Shown: one piece after another, positions 7,290 to 16,290 of the stretch
Layout of the letters: every line of letters begins with the position of its first letter
How positions within the stretch are numbered: position 1 is the stretch's first letter
Assembly (NCBI GenBank): GCA_944325245.1
Contig: CALUZM010000015.1
Location: 1-39,225, forward strand
Length of the DNA: 39,225 nucleotides
Source: an uncultured Massilimicrobiota sp.
Lineage (GTDB): Bacteria; Bacillota_I; Bacilli_A; Erysipelotrichales; Coprobacillaceae
Direction of reading: 5' to 3'
Position numbers and translations under genes: made by a program
Notes under the pieces: generated by a model
Database searches by the model: none
What the model was told of the DNA's origin: nothing
The model's input: only the letters and a program-made list of their open reading frames with translations

Positions 7290-8756
7290 ATGAAGAAAGC
7301 ATTTAGTAATGAATTATATGTTGAACTACAATCTAAGCATATACAAGAAAGAATTGACCAGTTTGACAATAAGTTGTACTTGGAATTTGGTGGTAAACTT
7401 TTCGATGATACTCATGCTTCAAGAGTATTACCAGGATTTGAACCAGATAGTAAATTAAAAATGTTACTGACACTTAAAGATAAGGTGGAAGTGATTATTG
7501 CTGTATGCGCCAAAGATTTAGAAAGACACAAGATGAGAAGAGATTTAGGTATTACTTATGATGATGAAGTCATTAGACTTATTGATGAATATACGCGTGT
7601 TGGTTTATATGTCGGTAGTGTCACAATTACACAATACCAGCATCAAAATTCAGCCGATACTTTTAAAACAAAATTAGAAAAACGTGGCATTCAGGTCTTT
7701 ATGCAATATCCTATTGAGGGTTATCCACATAATGTTGATCATATTATTTCTGAAGATGGCTTTGGTAAAAACGACTACATTATGACAACAAAACCATTAG
7801 TCGTTGTGACAGCCCCAGGACCTGGTTCTGGAAAAATGGCAACATGTCTTTCACAGCTTTATCATGAACATAAACATGGCGTTCGTGCTGGATACGCTAA
7901 ATTTGAGACATTCCCAATCTGGAATTTACCATTAAAGCATCCTGTTAACTTAGCCTATGAAGCTGCAACAATTGATTTAAATGATGTCAATATGATTGAC
8001 CCATTCCATCTTGAAAAATATGGTGAAACAACAGTCAACTATAATCGTGATATTGAAATTTTCCCAGTATTGAATACAATGTTTGAAAAAATCTTTGGGG
8101 AATCTCCTTATGCTTCACCTACAGATATGGGTGTCAATATGGCGGGATATGCCATAATAGATAATGAGGCCGCAAAAGATGCCAGCTGTCGTGAAATTGT
8201 GCGTCGCTACTACCATGCACAGGTTGACTATCTCATGGGCAAAATCAATGATCAGTCACTTGAAAAAATGCAAATGTTATTATCACAGGCTGGTGTAGAT
8301 GCCAAAAATCGTAAATGTGCTATTGTTGCAAGAGACATTGCACAAACACGTCAAGGACCTGTATGTGCTATCGAATTAAATGATGGCAAGTTAATCAGTG
8401 GAAAAACATCATCATTATTGCGTGCCTCAAGTGCCGCAATGCTTAATGCTTTAAAATATTTAGCAGGCATTGAACAGGATATCGAATTAATTTCACCGAC
8501 TATGCTTCATGCGATTCTATCTTTAAAAAATGATTATTTAAATATGAAAACACCATTATTAGATATCGACGAAGTTCTTTTAACCTTAACAATTGCTTCA
8601 TCGCAAGATCAAAATGCTAAAAAATGCCTTGAAGCTCTACCATTATTAAAAGATAGCGAAATTCATTCAACTGTTATTCTCAGCAATAAAGATACAGCAA
8701 CATTAAGACAATTAAAAATGAATCTGACTTGTGATCCTAAGCATACGCATGCTTAG
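7290..8756 (+). CDS. DUF1846 (UPF0371) family protein
   Basis: The 488-aa protein matches the DUF1846 family throughout, for example 'LYLEFGGKLFDDTHASRVLPGFEPDSKLKML' near the start, 'HIISEDGFGKNDYI', 'VVTAPGPGSGKMATCLSQLYHE' (a nucleotide-loop-like segment about residue 173), 'AKFETFPIWNLPLKHPVNLAYEAATIDL' and 'GVNMAGYAI'. The GSGK loop suggests nucleotide binding. The family is conserved in Firmicutes and its biochemical role is not settled. ATG 7290 has AGGAG at 7277-7281 with good spacing. GTG 7281 overlaps that site and is less likely. Its terminator overlaps the last codons. Divergent from mraY. Confidence 0.9.
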   Translation: MKKAFSNELYVELQSKHIQERIDQFDNKLYLEFGGKLFDDTHASRVLPGFEPDSKLKMLLTLKDKVEVIIAVCAKDLERHKMRRDLGITYDDEVIRLIDEYTRVGLYVGSVTITQYQHQNSADTFKTKLEKRGIQVFMQYPIEGYPHNVDHIISEDGFGKNDYIMTTKPLVVVTAPGPGSGKMATCLSQLYHEHKHGVRAGYAKFETFPIWNLPLKHPVNLAYEAATIDLNDVNMIDPFHLEKYGETTVNYNRDIEIFPVLNTMFEKIFGESPYASPTDMGVNMAGYAIIDNEAAKDASCREIVRRYYHAQVDYLMGKINDQSLEKMQMLLSQAGVDAKNRKCAIVARDIAQTRQGPVCAIELNDGKLISGKTSSLLRASSAAMLNALKYLAGIEQDIELISPTMLHAILSLKNDYLNMKTPLLDIDEVLLTLTIASSQDQNAKKCLEALPLLKDSEIHSTVILSNKDTATLRQLKMNLTCDPKHTHA

Positions 8757-8766
8757 GATTTTTTAT
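8734..8766 (+). terminator. Terminator embedded in the 3' end of the DUF1846 gene
   Basis: ATCCTAAGCAT (8734-8744) and ATGCTTAGGAT (8749-8759) form a perfect 11-bp stem with loop ACGC, then T5. The hairpin encodes the last codons and contains the TAG stop at 8754-8756. Confidence 0.9.
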
Positions 8767-8770
8767 AAAG

Positions 8771-8810
8771 AAAAGACTGAAACATTTCAACGCCTTAGTT
8801 TCAGTCTTTC
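8771..8810 (-). terminator. Terminator at the end of the DUF3783 gene
   Basis: On the minus strand AAGACTGAAAC and GTTTCAGTCTT form an 11-bp stem followed by TTCTTT. The stem overlaps the final codons and stop of the gene. Confidence 0.75.
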
Positions 8811-9181
8811 ATATTCATAAACTGCTGATATTCATTAGCGACACTTTGATAAAGCTGTACAAATGTATAATCAGCATTGTATTTTGTGAGAATAGCTTTA
8901 TAAGGAATATGAGGGATTCCTTTCATTCTAAAAAGCTGTAATAGCATATCCAGCTGTTCATCATGATTTAATGCAAAGAAAACAAATGTCTGTTCCATTG
9001 GTGCCAACAACAGATTTTTCTCCTGTGCATCATATCCTTCAAGTTGGAGCAGATACCCCATCTTTTGATGAATCTGATCATCTGGAATTTCTCTTATCAC
9101 AATATCTAAATCTTTCGCAATATCTTCAATTTTAGCTCTGATATCATCTGCTAGATGATATATTAAAATGGTATCTTTCAT
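8801..9181 (-). CDS. DUF3783 domain protein
   Basis: A small cytoplasmic protein of 126 residues. The second half 'TFVFFALNHDEQLDMLLQLFRMKGIPHIPYKAILTKYN' matches the DUF3783 pattern, and the first half looks like a ferredoxin-like alpha/beta fold. Function is unknown for the family. The ATG lies only 13 bases after the LCP stop, with AAAGGATAG as ribosome site, so it is the second gene of a two-gene operon with the LCP ligase. There are no membrane segments or cysteine motifs. Confidence 0.7.
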   Translation of the reverse strand: MKDTILIYHLADDIRAKIEDIAKDLDIVIREIPDDQIHQKMGYLLQLEGYDAQEKNLLLAPMEQTFVFFALNHDEQLDMLLQLFRMKGIPHIPYKAILTKYNADYTFVQLYQSVANEYQQFMNMKD

Positions 9182-9194
9182 AACTATCCTTTCT

Positions 9195-10652
9195 TTATTG
9201 TTCTAAATCTCCCGTTTCGGTAGAAATCTTTTCATTATTCATCATCTGATCAATATAATCACAAGCCTGCTGAATAGACAATTCATATGGAATGACCACA
9301 GAAGCGTTCATACCAACAGAATAGCAAGGCATAGAAGCACTGTCACCAATAATCTGATATGATTGAATATCCCACTGAGGCATATCAGATAATTGCATTT
9401 GAACCAAGGCATTCATTTCTTCACTGGTCATATTCGTTTCAATACTTTGACTGACTGTATCCAGCACCTGCGAAAAAGAAGTTAAAATGGCTGGTGAACA
9501 AACTTTTTTCACAATGGCAGAAATCATTCTCTGCTGATTTCTTCCTCTTGCAAAATCTCCATCAATAAAGGATTTTCTTTCACGCACAAAAGCTAATGCC
9601 TGCTGTGCATTCAACTGATTGTTTCCTTCTTGAATCTGATAATTTCCAATCTTTGTTGTAAAGGATACTGGTGAATAAACAGTAATTCCTCCTAAAGCAT
9701 CAACAATATCAATAAAAGACGTAAAATTCATACGGACATAATAATTGATATCCTGATCAACCATATCCGATAATGTATCAATGCTTTCCTGTAAACCATA
9801 CATTCCTGTATGCGTAAATTTATCATATTCACCATTGCGATGCAGTGGATAATAAGTATCACGTGGAATACTGATCAACAATATCTGTTTTGTGGTAGGA
9901 TTGACACACACCAGCATATTCACGTCACTACGAGAAATCGTCGTTAAATCTCCATATTCATCATTTCCACTAATATAAACCAAAAATGGTTTTTCAGTCA
10001 CATCCACACTTTTAGCATTGACAGCATCTTCATTTTGTTTCACCTGAAAAATGACACGGGTATCGTCACTAAAATTCTCTTCTTCCTGTTCAACAAGACT
10101 TCTAAATGCTTCATCTAAAATAATGGCATCCACATCTTCATTATAAAGCTTCTCTACAAGATTATGGAAATCTGAAGAATCCTCTAAAGAAATCTTGCCC
10201 ACTTCTTTTTCTATCTGCGAAACAGTATAATCCATTGTTTCCTCATCAACATAAGAAACATGTGAAACCAGATGTTGAGGTAATTGATGTTCATTTCTAA
10301 TTTCAGAATCCTTCAATACAATAACAGAAACCGCTCTTGTCTGAAATGTTTCATCCGCTAATAAATCAACAACCTGATCGGTTCTATAAATATAAAAAGA
10401 GCCGACTGCCATAACCGAGCTTAATAAAAGGCTCAATAACTGCGTCAATAAAGAACGCTTACTTCCTTTCTTTTTATAAAAAATCAAGAAATATTCACCA
10501 ATCATTAAGGCAACCAAAATAACAGCAGTGATTATTATATATTTCATCGGAACAAAACTAATAAAATACATTGTTGACAAAATAACAATCGACATTAGAA
10601 ATTGGATACTATAAACAATACGTCGTATATATTTATTGTCTAATTTTTTCAT
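9195..10652 (-). CDS. LytR-CpsA-Psr (LCP) family wall-polymer ligase
   Basis: LCP proteins transfer undecaprenyl-linked polymers such as teichoic acid or capsule to peptidoglycan outside the membrane. The 485-aa protein has three N-terminal helices (about residues 8-30, 37-55 and 65-85). An accessory domain follows, then the LCP domain: 'NMLVCVNPTTKQILLISIPRDTYYPL', 'YDKFTHTGMYG', 'VRMNFTSFIDIVDALGGITVYSP', and the Arg-rich 'ALAFVRERKSFIDGDFARGRNQQRMI' that binds the pyrophosphate lipid. ATG 10652 is preferred. An upstream in-frame ATG (10664) directly abuts AAAGGA and leaves no spacing. The three-helix plus accessory-domain form is like the larger streptococcal CpsA type. Wall-polymer genes occur at the other end of the window. 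Confidence 0.93.
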   Translation of the reverse strand: MKKLDNKYIRRIVYSIQFLMSIVILSTMYFISFVPMKYIIITAVILVALMIGEYFLIFYKKKGSKRSLLTQLLSLLLSSVMAVGSFYIYRTDQVVDLLADETFQTRAVSVIVLKDSEIRNEHQLPQHLVSHVSYVDEETMDYTVSQIEKEVGKISLEDSSDFHNLVEKLYNEDVDAIILDEAFRSLVEQEEENFSDDTRVIFQVKQNEDAVNAKSVDVTEKPFLVYISGNDEYGDLTTISRSDVNMLVCVNPTTKQILLISIPRDTYYPLHRNGEYDKFTHTGMYGLQESIDTLSDMVDQDINYYVRMNFTSFIDIVDALGGITVYSPVSFTTKIGNYQIQEGNNQLNAQQALAFVRERKSFIDGDFARGRNQQRMISAIVKKVCSPAILTSFSQVLDTVSQSIETNMTSEEMNALVQMQLSDMPQWDIQSYQIIGDSASMPCYSVGMNASVVIPYELSIQQACDYIDQMMNNEKISTETGDLEQ

Positions 10653-10723
10653 ATCGTGACACATCCTTTTTTGTTAGGTTATCATATTTCGACAATTTTA
10701 GCAATCAAATATCAAGTCATGAT

Positions 10724-10752
10724 TTGCATTTTTAAGAAAAATCATGTAAAAT
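10724..10752 (+). promoter_or_regulatory. Promoter of the DUF2974 hydrolase gene
   Basis: TTGCAT (10724-10729), a 17-bp spacer and TAAAAT (10747-10752), about 34 bp ahead of the start codon. Confidence 0.65.
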
Positions 10753-10785
10753 GTGTCCCAATATAAGAAATAAGGAGGCGATTTG

Positions 10786-11967
10786 ATGACTTACAATACA
10801 ATCCATCATTATGTTCAATTACGTGGTGACCTTTTGGCTAAACAATTTCCTTATAATGAAATTGATGCACTCATATTTAGTGAACTGGCCTATGTCTATT
10901 TTGATGAAATCATTGATGAACCTATCACTTTAAAGGAGGCTTATCAAAAATATCAACAAAGAAATGCCAATCTTTCTGAAAAACAACTGCAAACGATTAT
11001 GGTTCCAAGTCATGCTTTATTTGAAGAAATAGCAAAATCACCACGTTATCAAAATATTCAAATTATCGCCTACGTTAATGATATCAATAAGGAATTTATC
11101 AAACAGTTTTCTGCTTTAGCACTTCTATTAGAAGATGGTCGTATTGTTATTGCTTATCGTGGCACGGATGATTCCTTAATTGGATGGCATGAAGATTTTT
11201 TAATGTTATGTGAAAAAGTTGTTCCAGCGCAAGAATCATCTGTCCATTTTCTAGAAAATATAGCCAGTACAACTATTCATACAACCTTATGGGAAGATTT
11301 AAACAATCCATTTTTAGATACATCCTTATGGCGTCGTTTTCAAAAACATTTTCAATACCAAAAAAATCGTCCTTTATGGCTTGTTGGTCATTCTAAAGGA
11401 GGCAATCTTGCTATGTATGCAGGATGTTTTTGTCAAAAAGACGTTCAACAAAGAATTATCCAGATTGACAATTTTGATGGTCCAGGTTTTCAGGACGAAA
11501 TCATTCATTCAAGCAATTATCAAAAAATGTTACCTCGTATTCATAGCTACATTCCTCATTATTCCTTTTTTGGTATTGTCTTAGGTCATGAAGAAGATTA
11601 TACTGTGGTGAAAAGTCAGGAGATAGGAATGATGCAACACAATGCCTTTTCATGGCATGTCAATGCTAATCATTTTGAAAAAGATGAATTATCATATGAA
11701 AGTGTAGAGTTTGCTGTAAAAGTTATTCTTTTTTTAGAGAAATTAAACTATGAAGAAAAACATCAATTTGTAAAGGCAATGTTTGATCTTTTTGATAAAT
11801 TATCCATCTATACTTTTTCTGATTTATCACATATTTCTTATAAACATATTATTAATGCCATTAAAGAATTAACTTTATTAGACACCAAAACACGTAATAT
11901 GTTGTTAGAGGTTCTTCATATGTTATGGCTTGAAGCCAGAAAAATCAAAAAAGGTACTGCTCAATAA
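10786..11967 (+). CDS. DUF2974 (Mbeg1-like) alpha/beta hydrolase
   Basis: The 393-aa protein has the serine-hydrolase nucleophile elbow GHSKGG ('LWLVGHSKGGNLAMYAG', about residue 205) and an upstream lipase-type 'IVIAYRGTDDSLIGWHEDF' segment that would form the oxyanion region. A candidate acid is in 'DNFDGPGF' and a candidate His in 'WHVNANHF'. No signal peptide or transmembrane helix is visible, so it is probably cytoplasmic. The substrate (lipid ester or other) is unknown. ATG 10786 has AAGGAGGCG 6 nt upstream. An in-frame TTG three bases earlier is less likely. It is a single-gene unit with its own promoter, convergent with nrdB. Confidence 0.85.
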   Translation: MTYNTIHHYVQLRGDLLAKQFPYNEIDALIFSELAYVYFDEIIDEPITLKEAYQKYQQRNANLSEKQLQTIMVPSHALFEEIAKSPRYQNIQIIAYVNDINKEFIKQFSALALLLEDGRIVIAYRGTDDSLIGWHEDFLMLCEKVVPAQESSVHFLENIASTTIHTTLWEDLNNPFLDTSLWRRFQKHFQYQKNRPLWLVGHSKGGNLAMYAGCFCQKDVQQRIIQIDNFDGPGFQDEIIHSSNYQKMLPRIHSYIPHYSFFGIVLGHEEDYTVVKSQEIGMMQHNAFSWHVNANHFEKDELSYESVEFAVKVILFLEKLNYEEKHQFVKAMFDLFDKLSIYTFSDLSHISYKHIINAIKELTLLDTKTRNMLLEVLHMLWLEARKIKKGTAQ

Positions 11968-11972
11968 TAGTT

Positions 11973-13013
11973 TTATAAATCATCTTCAATAGCCCCTGAT
12001 TTAGCATATGCTGTTGACTTAGCTTCAAAAAAATCTGTTTTGATCTGATTGGCCTGACTATATAAAGAGACCCAATGCATCGATTCCGGTTCATCTTCAT
12101 ATCCTTCAAAAAGTGGCTTAAATCCTAATGATGTTGCTCTTAAGTTACCCAAATAATGAATATAGTCACTGACCATATCTATTGTCAATCCTTCAATACG
12201 ATTACCTAGAACGTATTCAGCCCAAGCTATCTCTTCTTGAACACCACGTCGCATCATTTCGCGATAGACTTCAATATTTTCTTGAGTAAACAGTTCTGGT
12301 TCTTCTTTTTGAAGTTCTAATATCATATTTCTAAATAACCATAAATGTGTATTTTCATCACGATTAATATAACGAATCTCCTGGGCTGAACCCGGCATCT
12401 TTCCCATTCTTCCTAAATTATAGAAAAACATAAAACCACTATAAAAATAAATACCTTCCAATATATAGTTAGCCATAATGGTCTTCATCAAATGAAAAGA
12501 ATCACGATGCTCTAAAAAAGCATTATACTGTTCTCCAATAAATTGATTGCGCTTTAATAAATGTTCATCATATTTCCACTGATATAAAATTTCATCACGC
12601 TTAGCTGGAGAACAGATAGTATCTAGCATATAACTATAGCTTTGTGAATGAACGGCTTCCTGAAATGCCTGAATAGTTAAGCAGAGATTGATTTCATTAG
12701 CTGTAATATATTCACCAATATGGGGTAAATTGGCTGTCTGCAGTGAATCTAAAAAAACTAAAAATGAGAGAATCTTATCATATGCCTGTCTTTCTGCATC
12801 CTTTAATAGGCGATAATCCTTAATATCTTGTGCCAAATTGATTTCTTCAGGAATCCAGAAATTATTCATAGCTTGACGATACCAGTCATGAACCCATTGA
12901 TATTTCATATGATTAAAATCATTCAAATTCGTTGTATTTCCATTGATCATACGACGTTTTCTAACATCAGTATCTCCTTGTGCATTAAATAATGCCTTTG
13001 TCTTTAATTCCAT
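11973..13013 (-). CDS. nrdB: Class Ia-like ribonucleotide reductase beta subunit
   Basis: NrdB makes the tyrosyl radical that starts ribonucleotide reduction in NrdA. All cofactor residues are present in the 346-aa protein: Asp89, Glu119, His122, Glu186, Glu220 and His223 as di-metal ligands, and Tyr126 ('HSQSYSYM') in the radical position. ATG 13013 has AAAGGAGGACAT directly upstream. A longer in-frame ORF start (13052) lies inside nrdA. The start is 10 bases after the nrdA stop, so the two genes are one operon. No nrdI or nrdH gene accompanies them, which argues against a class Ib system. Confidence 0.95.
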   Translation of the reverse strand: MELKTKALFNAQGDTDVRKRRMINGNTTNLNDFNHMKYQWVHDWYRQAMNNFWIPEEINLAQDIKDYRLLKDAERQAYDKILSFLVFLDSLQTANLPHIGEYITANEINLCLTIQAFQEAVHSQSYSYMLDTICSPAKRDEILYQWKYDEHLLKRNQFIGEQYNAFLEHRDSFHLMKTIMANYILEGIYFYSGFMFFYNLGRMGKMPGSAQEIRYINRDENTHLWLFRNMILELQKEEPELFTQENIEVYREMMRRGVQEEIAWAEYVLGNRIEGLTIDMVSDYIHYLGNLRATSLGFKPLFEGYEDEPESMHWVSLYSQANQIKTDFFEAKSTAYAKSGAIEDDL

Positions 13014-13023
13014 ATGTCCTCCT

Positions 13024-15279
13024 TTATGCACTACAAGATTCACATTCTTCAACTTCTAAAGATTGACTCCTGACATAATACAGTGTTTTCACACCTAATT
13101 CATAAGCCAGAATATACAAATTCAAAAGCTTTCTGAAGGTAAATTCCTGTGTAATATAAATATTCACTGATTGTGACTGATCAATATGACGTTGACGTAT
13201 TCCAGCAGCTTTGATAATCCAATTTTGATCGATATAATGTGCATTTTTATAAAGCCAAAATGTTTTGAGACTCAAATCTGGAGCCACACGACGCATCAGA
13301 CTTCCCTTTTTTTCTTCAATAAAAAACTTTTTCATAATAGGATCAACAGCAGCTGTTGTTCCTGCAATAATAGATGTTGAAGATGTTGGTGCAATAGCCA
13401 TTAAATAACCATTTCGTAAGCCATAGTGATGAATCATCTCTTGAAGCTGTTGCCATTTTGGAGAGTGATAATTTCTTTTTTGAAAATAAGCACCTGTTTC
13501 ATAATCACTTCCCTGAAAATAAGCATAGTGACCCTTTTCTTTCGCCAATAGACAAGAGGCTTCTAAAGCATAGTAGTTGATTTTCTCATATAACTGATCC
13601 ATGAATTTTAAATGTTCATCACTTTCAAATGGAATGCCTTTTTGACATAACAAATGATGATATCCACTTGTTCCTAAACCAACGGAACGATATTTTTGAT
13701 TCGTGATTTGGGCAAAAGGAATTGGATAATAATTGAGATCAATGACATTATCTAACGCCCTCATCACAACATGAATTGTTTGCTGGAGTTCCTTCTCATC
13801 ATCTACATTTAAACGCCCTAAAGTTAAAGAAGCCAAATTACAAACAACAAAATCTCCTGGCTTTGTTTTTTCTACGACAATCGTTTCCCCATGAAGATTA
13901 ACAGTCTCAGTATCTAAAATCTCCATAGCACTCATATTCTGTGCAATCTCACTACATAGATTACTACAATAAATCATTCCTTGGTGATGATTAGGGTTCA
14001 TTTCATTGACATGGTCACGATTAAAAGCAAATGGTGTTCCCGTTTCTACTAAAGATCTGATGATCAGACGAACAATTTCTTTAACTGTCATCACTCTTTT
14101 AGAAAGACGATCATCTGCAACACAATCATAATAACGTTGTTCCCACTCTTGACCAAAATAATCCTCTAAATGATATCCCTTAATTTCATAAATTTCATGA
14201 GGACACATCATATACCATGGAGCATCTAAATTCGTTTTAGCAAGTTCCCAGAAAAGATTTGGGTAGCAGACTCCAGGAAAGATATCATGTGCTTTCATGC
14301 GATCATCTCCATTATTGGTACGAATCTGCAAAAATTCAGGCAAATCTTTATGCCAAACATCCAAATAAACAGCTGCTGCCCCCTGTCGCACACCAAGTTG
14401 ATCAACTGCAATGGCTGTATCATTAACCAGCTTCAGCCAACGAATGACACCGCCAGCTGCACCTTTATAGCCACGAATCGAACTCCCGTTAGCGCGCACT
14501 TTTCCAAAGTACAGTCCCATTCCTCCACCATGTTTGGATACCTGAGAGAAATTATCTAAACTTTTATAAATGCTATCTAATGAATCTCCCACTACATCCG
14601 CAAAACAAGAACTCATCTGATGGAATGGTTTTCTGGCATTAGACATGGTAGGTGTTGCCATGGTCACTTTTAAAGTACTGAAAACATCGTAAAACTGTTT
14701 AGCCCAATGCACACGCTCTTTTTCCTGCATCGCTAAATGCATAGCTATTCCCATGAACATTTCCTGTGGTGTTTCTAAGACATGATGTTCATAATCATGA
14801 ATCAGATAACGTCTATAAAGAAGTTCTAAACCACTATAATTAAACAAATCATTGCGTTCATCTTTCAAATATGCTGATAATTCTTCAATTTCCTGGGGAG
14901 AATAATGTTCTAAAAGATAAGCACCATAATATCCCTCACGAACAAAATATTGTACTTTCTCAACAAAAGTAGACAATTGAAGCTGCTGCATACGTTGCTT
15001 CACTTGACACATGATATCATATCCTAAAAATCGTGCTGCAATCATTTCCCACTCTGGTTCTTCAACACTAATCAATTCTTCACTCGCCTTCGTCAACATT
15101 TCAAAAGCCTCTTGGTGACTCATTCCCTCTTTATAAAAAGAAAGCCATTTGTTATAAAGAGATTGTAAATGATCTTTATTTTGGCAGAAATCTTGTTGAA
15201 TCCTTTCAAAAACAGAAAGTAAATCCTGATTTCCCATTTTTTGTAAAAAAGTCGTTATGATTTTTTCATTTGTCTTCAT
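13024..15279 (-). CDS. nrdA: Class I ribonucleotide reductase alpha subunit
   Basis: NrdA reduces ribonucleoside diphosphates. The 751-aa protein has the active-site cysteines in 'QMSSCFADV', 'SNLCSEI' and 'FVVCNLASL', the fingerprint 'YRSVGLGTSGYHHLL' and 'TSSTSIIAGTTAAVDP', two adjacent Tyr ('LYYVRSQ') for radical transfer, and the C-terminal redox pair ECESC. The first ~95 residues replace the usual ATP-cone and lack its VxKRDG signature, so the dATP-inhibition site may be absent or altered. ATG 15279 follows AAGGATGTGAG. An in-frame upstream start (15330) has no good site. The extended -10 TGGTAGAAT about 25 bp upstream is the likely promoter. Confidence 0.95.
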   Translation of the reverse strand: MKTNEKIITTFLQKMGNQDLLSVFERIQQDFCQNKDHLQSLYNKWLSFYKEGMSHQEAFEMLTKASEELISVEEPEWEMIAARFLGYDIMCQVKQRMQQLQLSTFVEKVQYFVREGYYGAYLLEHYSPQEIEELSAYLKDERNDLFNYSGLELLYRRYLIHDYEHHVLETPQEMFMGIAMHLAMQEKERVHWAKQFYDVFSTLKVTMATPTMSNARKPFHQMSSCFADVVGDSLDSIYKSLDNFSQVSKHGGGMGLYFGKVRANGSSIRGYKGAAGGVIRWLKLVNDTAIAVDQLGVRQGAAAVYLDVWHKDLPEFLQIRTNNGDDRMKAHDIFPGVCYPNLFWELAKTNLDAPWYMMCPHEIYEIKGYHLEDYFGQEWEQRYYDCVADDRLSKRVMTVKEIVRLIIRSLVETGTPFAFNRDHVNEMNPNHHQGMIYCSNLCSEIAQNMSAMEILDTETVNLHGETIVVEKTKPGDFVVCNLASLTLGRLNVDDEKELQQTIHVVMRALDNVIDLNYYPIPFAQITNQKYRSVGLGTSGYHHLLCQKGIPFESDEHLKFMDQLYEKINYYALEASCLLAKEKGHYAYFQGSDYETGAYFQKRNYHSPKWQQLQEMIHHYGLRNGYLMAIAPTSSTSIIAGTTAAVDPIMKKFFIEEKKGSLMRRVAPDLSLKTFWLYKNAHYIDQNWIIKAAGIRQRHIDQSQSVNIYITQEFTFRKLLNLYILAYELGVKTLYYVRSQSLEVEECESCSA

Positions 15280-15415
15280 TTTCTCACATCCTTGTCGGCA
15301 TTCTACCATACCATAAAATACTTTGACCACTCATATGCCCAACAAATATTTTTATAGCATTTCATTAGCATTTTTTTCATCGTTGTGATATGATTAATCA
15401 CTATCGGAGGTGTAT

Positions 15416-16258
15416 ATGTTACATATTTTAGAACACTCATTACAAGATTTAATCCCTATGCTGCCATTTTTATTTCTCACTTATTTATTAATGGAGTATA
15501 TTGAACATAAAGGGACACAAAAATTTCAGACATTTTTAACAAACGCACAAAAATTAGGACCTATCATTGGAAGCTTTTTAGGTATTATTCCTCAATGTGG
15601 TTTTTCTGTGATTGCCAGTGGACTTTATCTGAATCAAAGTATAAGTCTAGGAACTTTATTATCCGTCTTTATTGCAACAAGCGATGAAGCCATTCCAATC
15701 TTAATAGCGCAACCAGAACAGAGTCAGATTATTCCTCTTATTATTATTTTAAAAATTGTTGTGGCTATTGCGGTCGGATATATTGTAGATGCCTTGGTTC
15801 AATCCCATCATCTTCAAAGCAATCATTCATTACATGATATTCACGAACATTGTGATGAAGAAGAACATGGTCATGGTATAGTCTATCTTGCTTTTATTCA
15901 TACTATCAAAATTTTCATCTTTGTCTTTGTAGTCAATTTTGCCTTGACATGGATTATTGAAGAAGTTGGTGAAGATACATTAAGCTATATTCTTATTAAT
16001 GGTTCTCTTTTCCAGCCAGTGCTTGCTGCTATCACTGGTTTCATTCCTAACTGTGCCGCAAGCGTTCTCTTATCACAGCTATATATTGATCAAGTTCTCA
16101 GCTTTGGCGCATTATTTGCCGGTCTGATGACAAGTGCAGGTTTGGGATTACTTGTTTTATTACGCATGTATGACAATAAAAAAGATATTTTCAGAATTGC
16201 TGGTATCTTATTGATCAGTGCCAGCATCACAGGAATTCTTTTACAATTTCTATTTTAA
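15416..16258 (+). CDS. ArsP_2-type heavy-metal (putative manganese) permease
   Basis: The 280-aa polytopic protein has two related halves. The first contains 'GSFLGIIPQCGFSVIASGLY' (about residues 53-72) and the second 'TGFIPNCAASVLLSQLY'. Between them is a cytoplasmic loop rich in His, Asp and Glu ('HSLHDIHEHCDEEEHGHG') that would bind divalent metal. The repeated IPxC motif and the loop match the ArsP_2/putative manganese transporter family. ATG 15416 has GGAGG at 15406-15410. A GTG six bases earlier overlaps that site. A GTGAT-N7-ATCAC dyad at 15385-15401 sits at the promoter and could be a metal-regulator operator. It is divergent from nrdA, whose partner NrdB needs Fe or Mn. The metal is inferred from the family. 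Confidence 0.8.
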   Translation: MLHILEHSLQDLIPMLPFLFLTYLLMEYIEHKGTQKFQTFLTNAQKLGPIIGSFLGIIPQCGFSVIASGLYLNQSISLGTLLSVFIATSDEAIPILIAQPEQSQIIPLIIILKIVVAIAVGYIVDALVQSHHLQSNHSLHDIHEHCDEEEHGHGIVYLAFIHTIKIFIFVFVVNFALTWIIEEVGEDTLSYILINGSLFQPVLAAITGFIPNCAASVLLSQLYIDQVLSFGALFAGLMTSAGLGLLVLLRMYDNKKDIFRIAGILLISASITGILLQFLF

Positions 16259-16289
16259 AAGCAAATGCTTATCAGCACTTGCTTTTTTT
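16259..16289 (+). terminator. Terminator of the metal permease gene
   Basis: AAGCAAATGC (16259-16268) and GCACTTGCTT (16275-16284) form a stem with one mismatch, then seven T. It lies between convergent genes and may act in both directions. Confidence 0.8.
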
Positions 16290-16290
16290 A

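Noticed and set aside
14287-14559. Plus-strand ORFs inside nrdA, murD, the GTPase gene and the glycosyltransferases
   Set aside because: All are antisense shadows of conserved coding sequence without ribosome sites.
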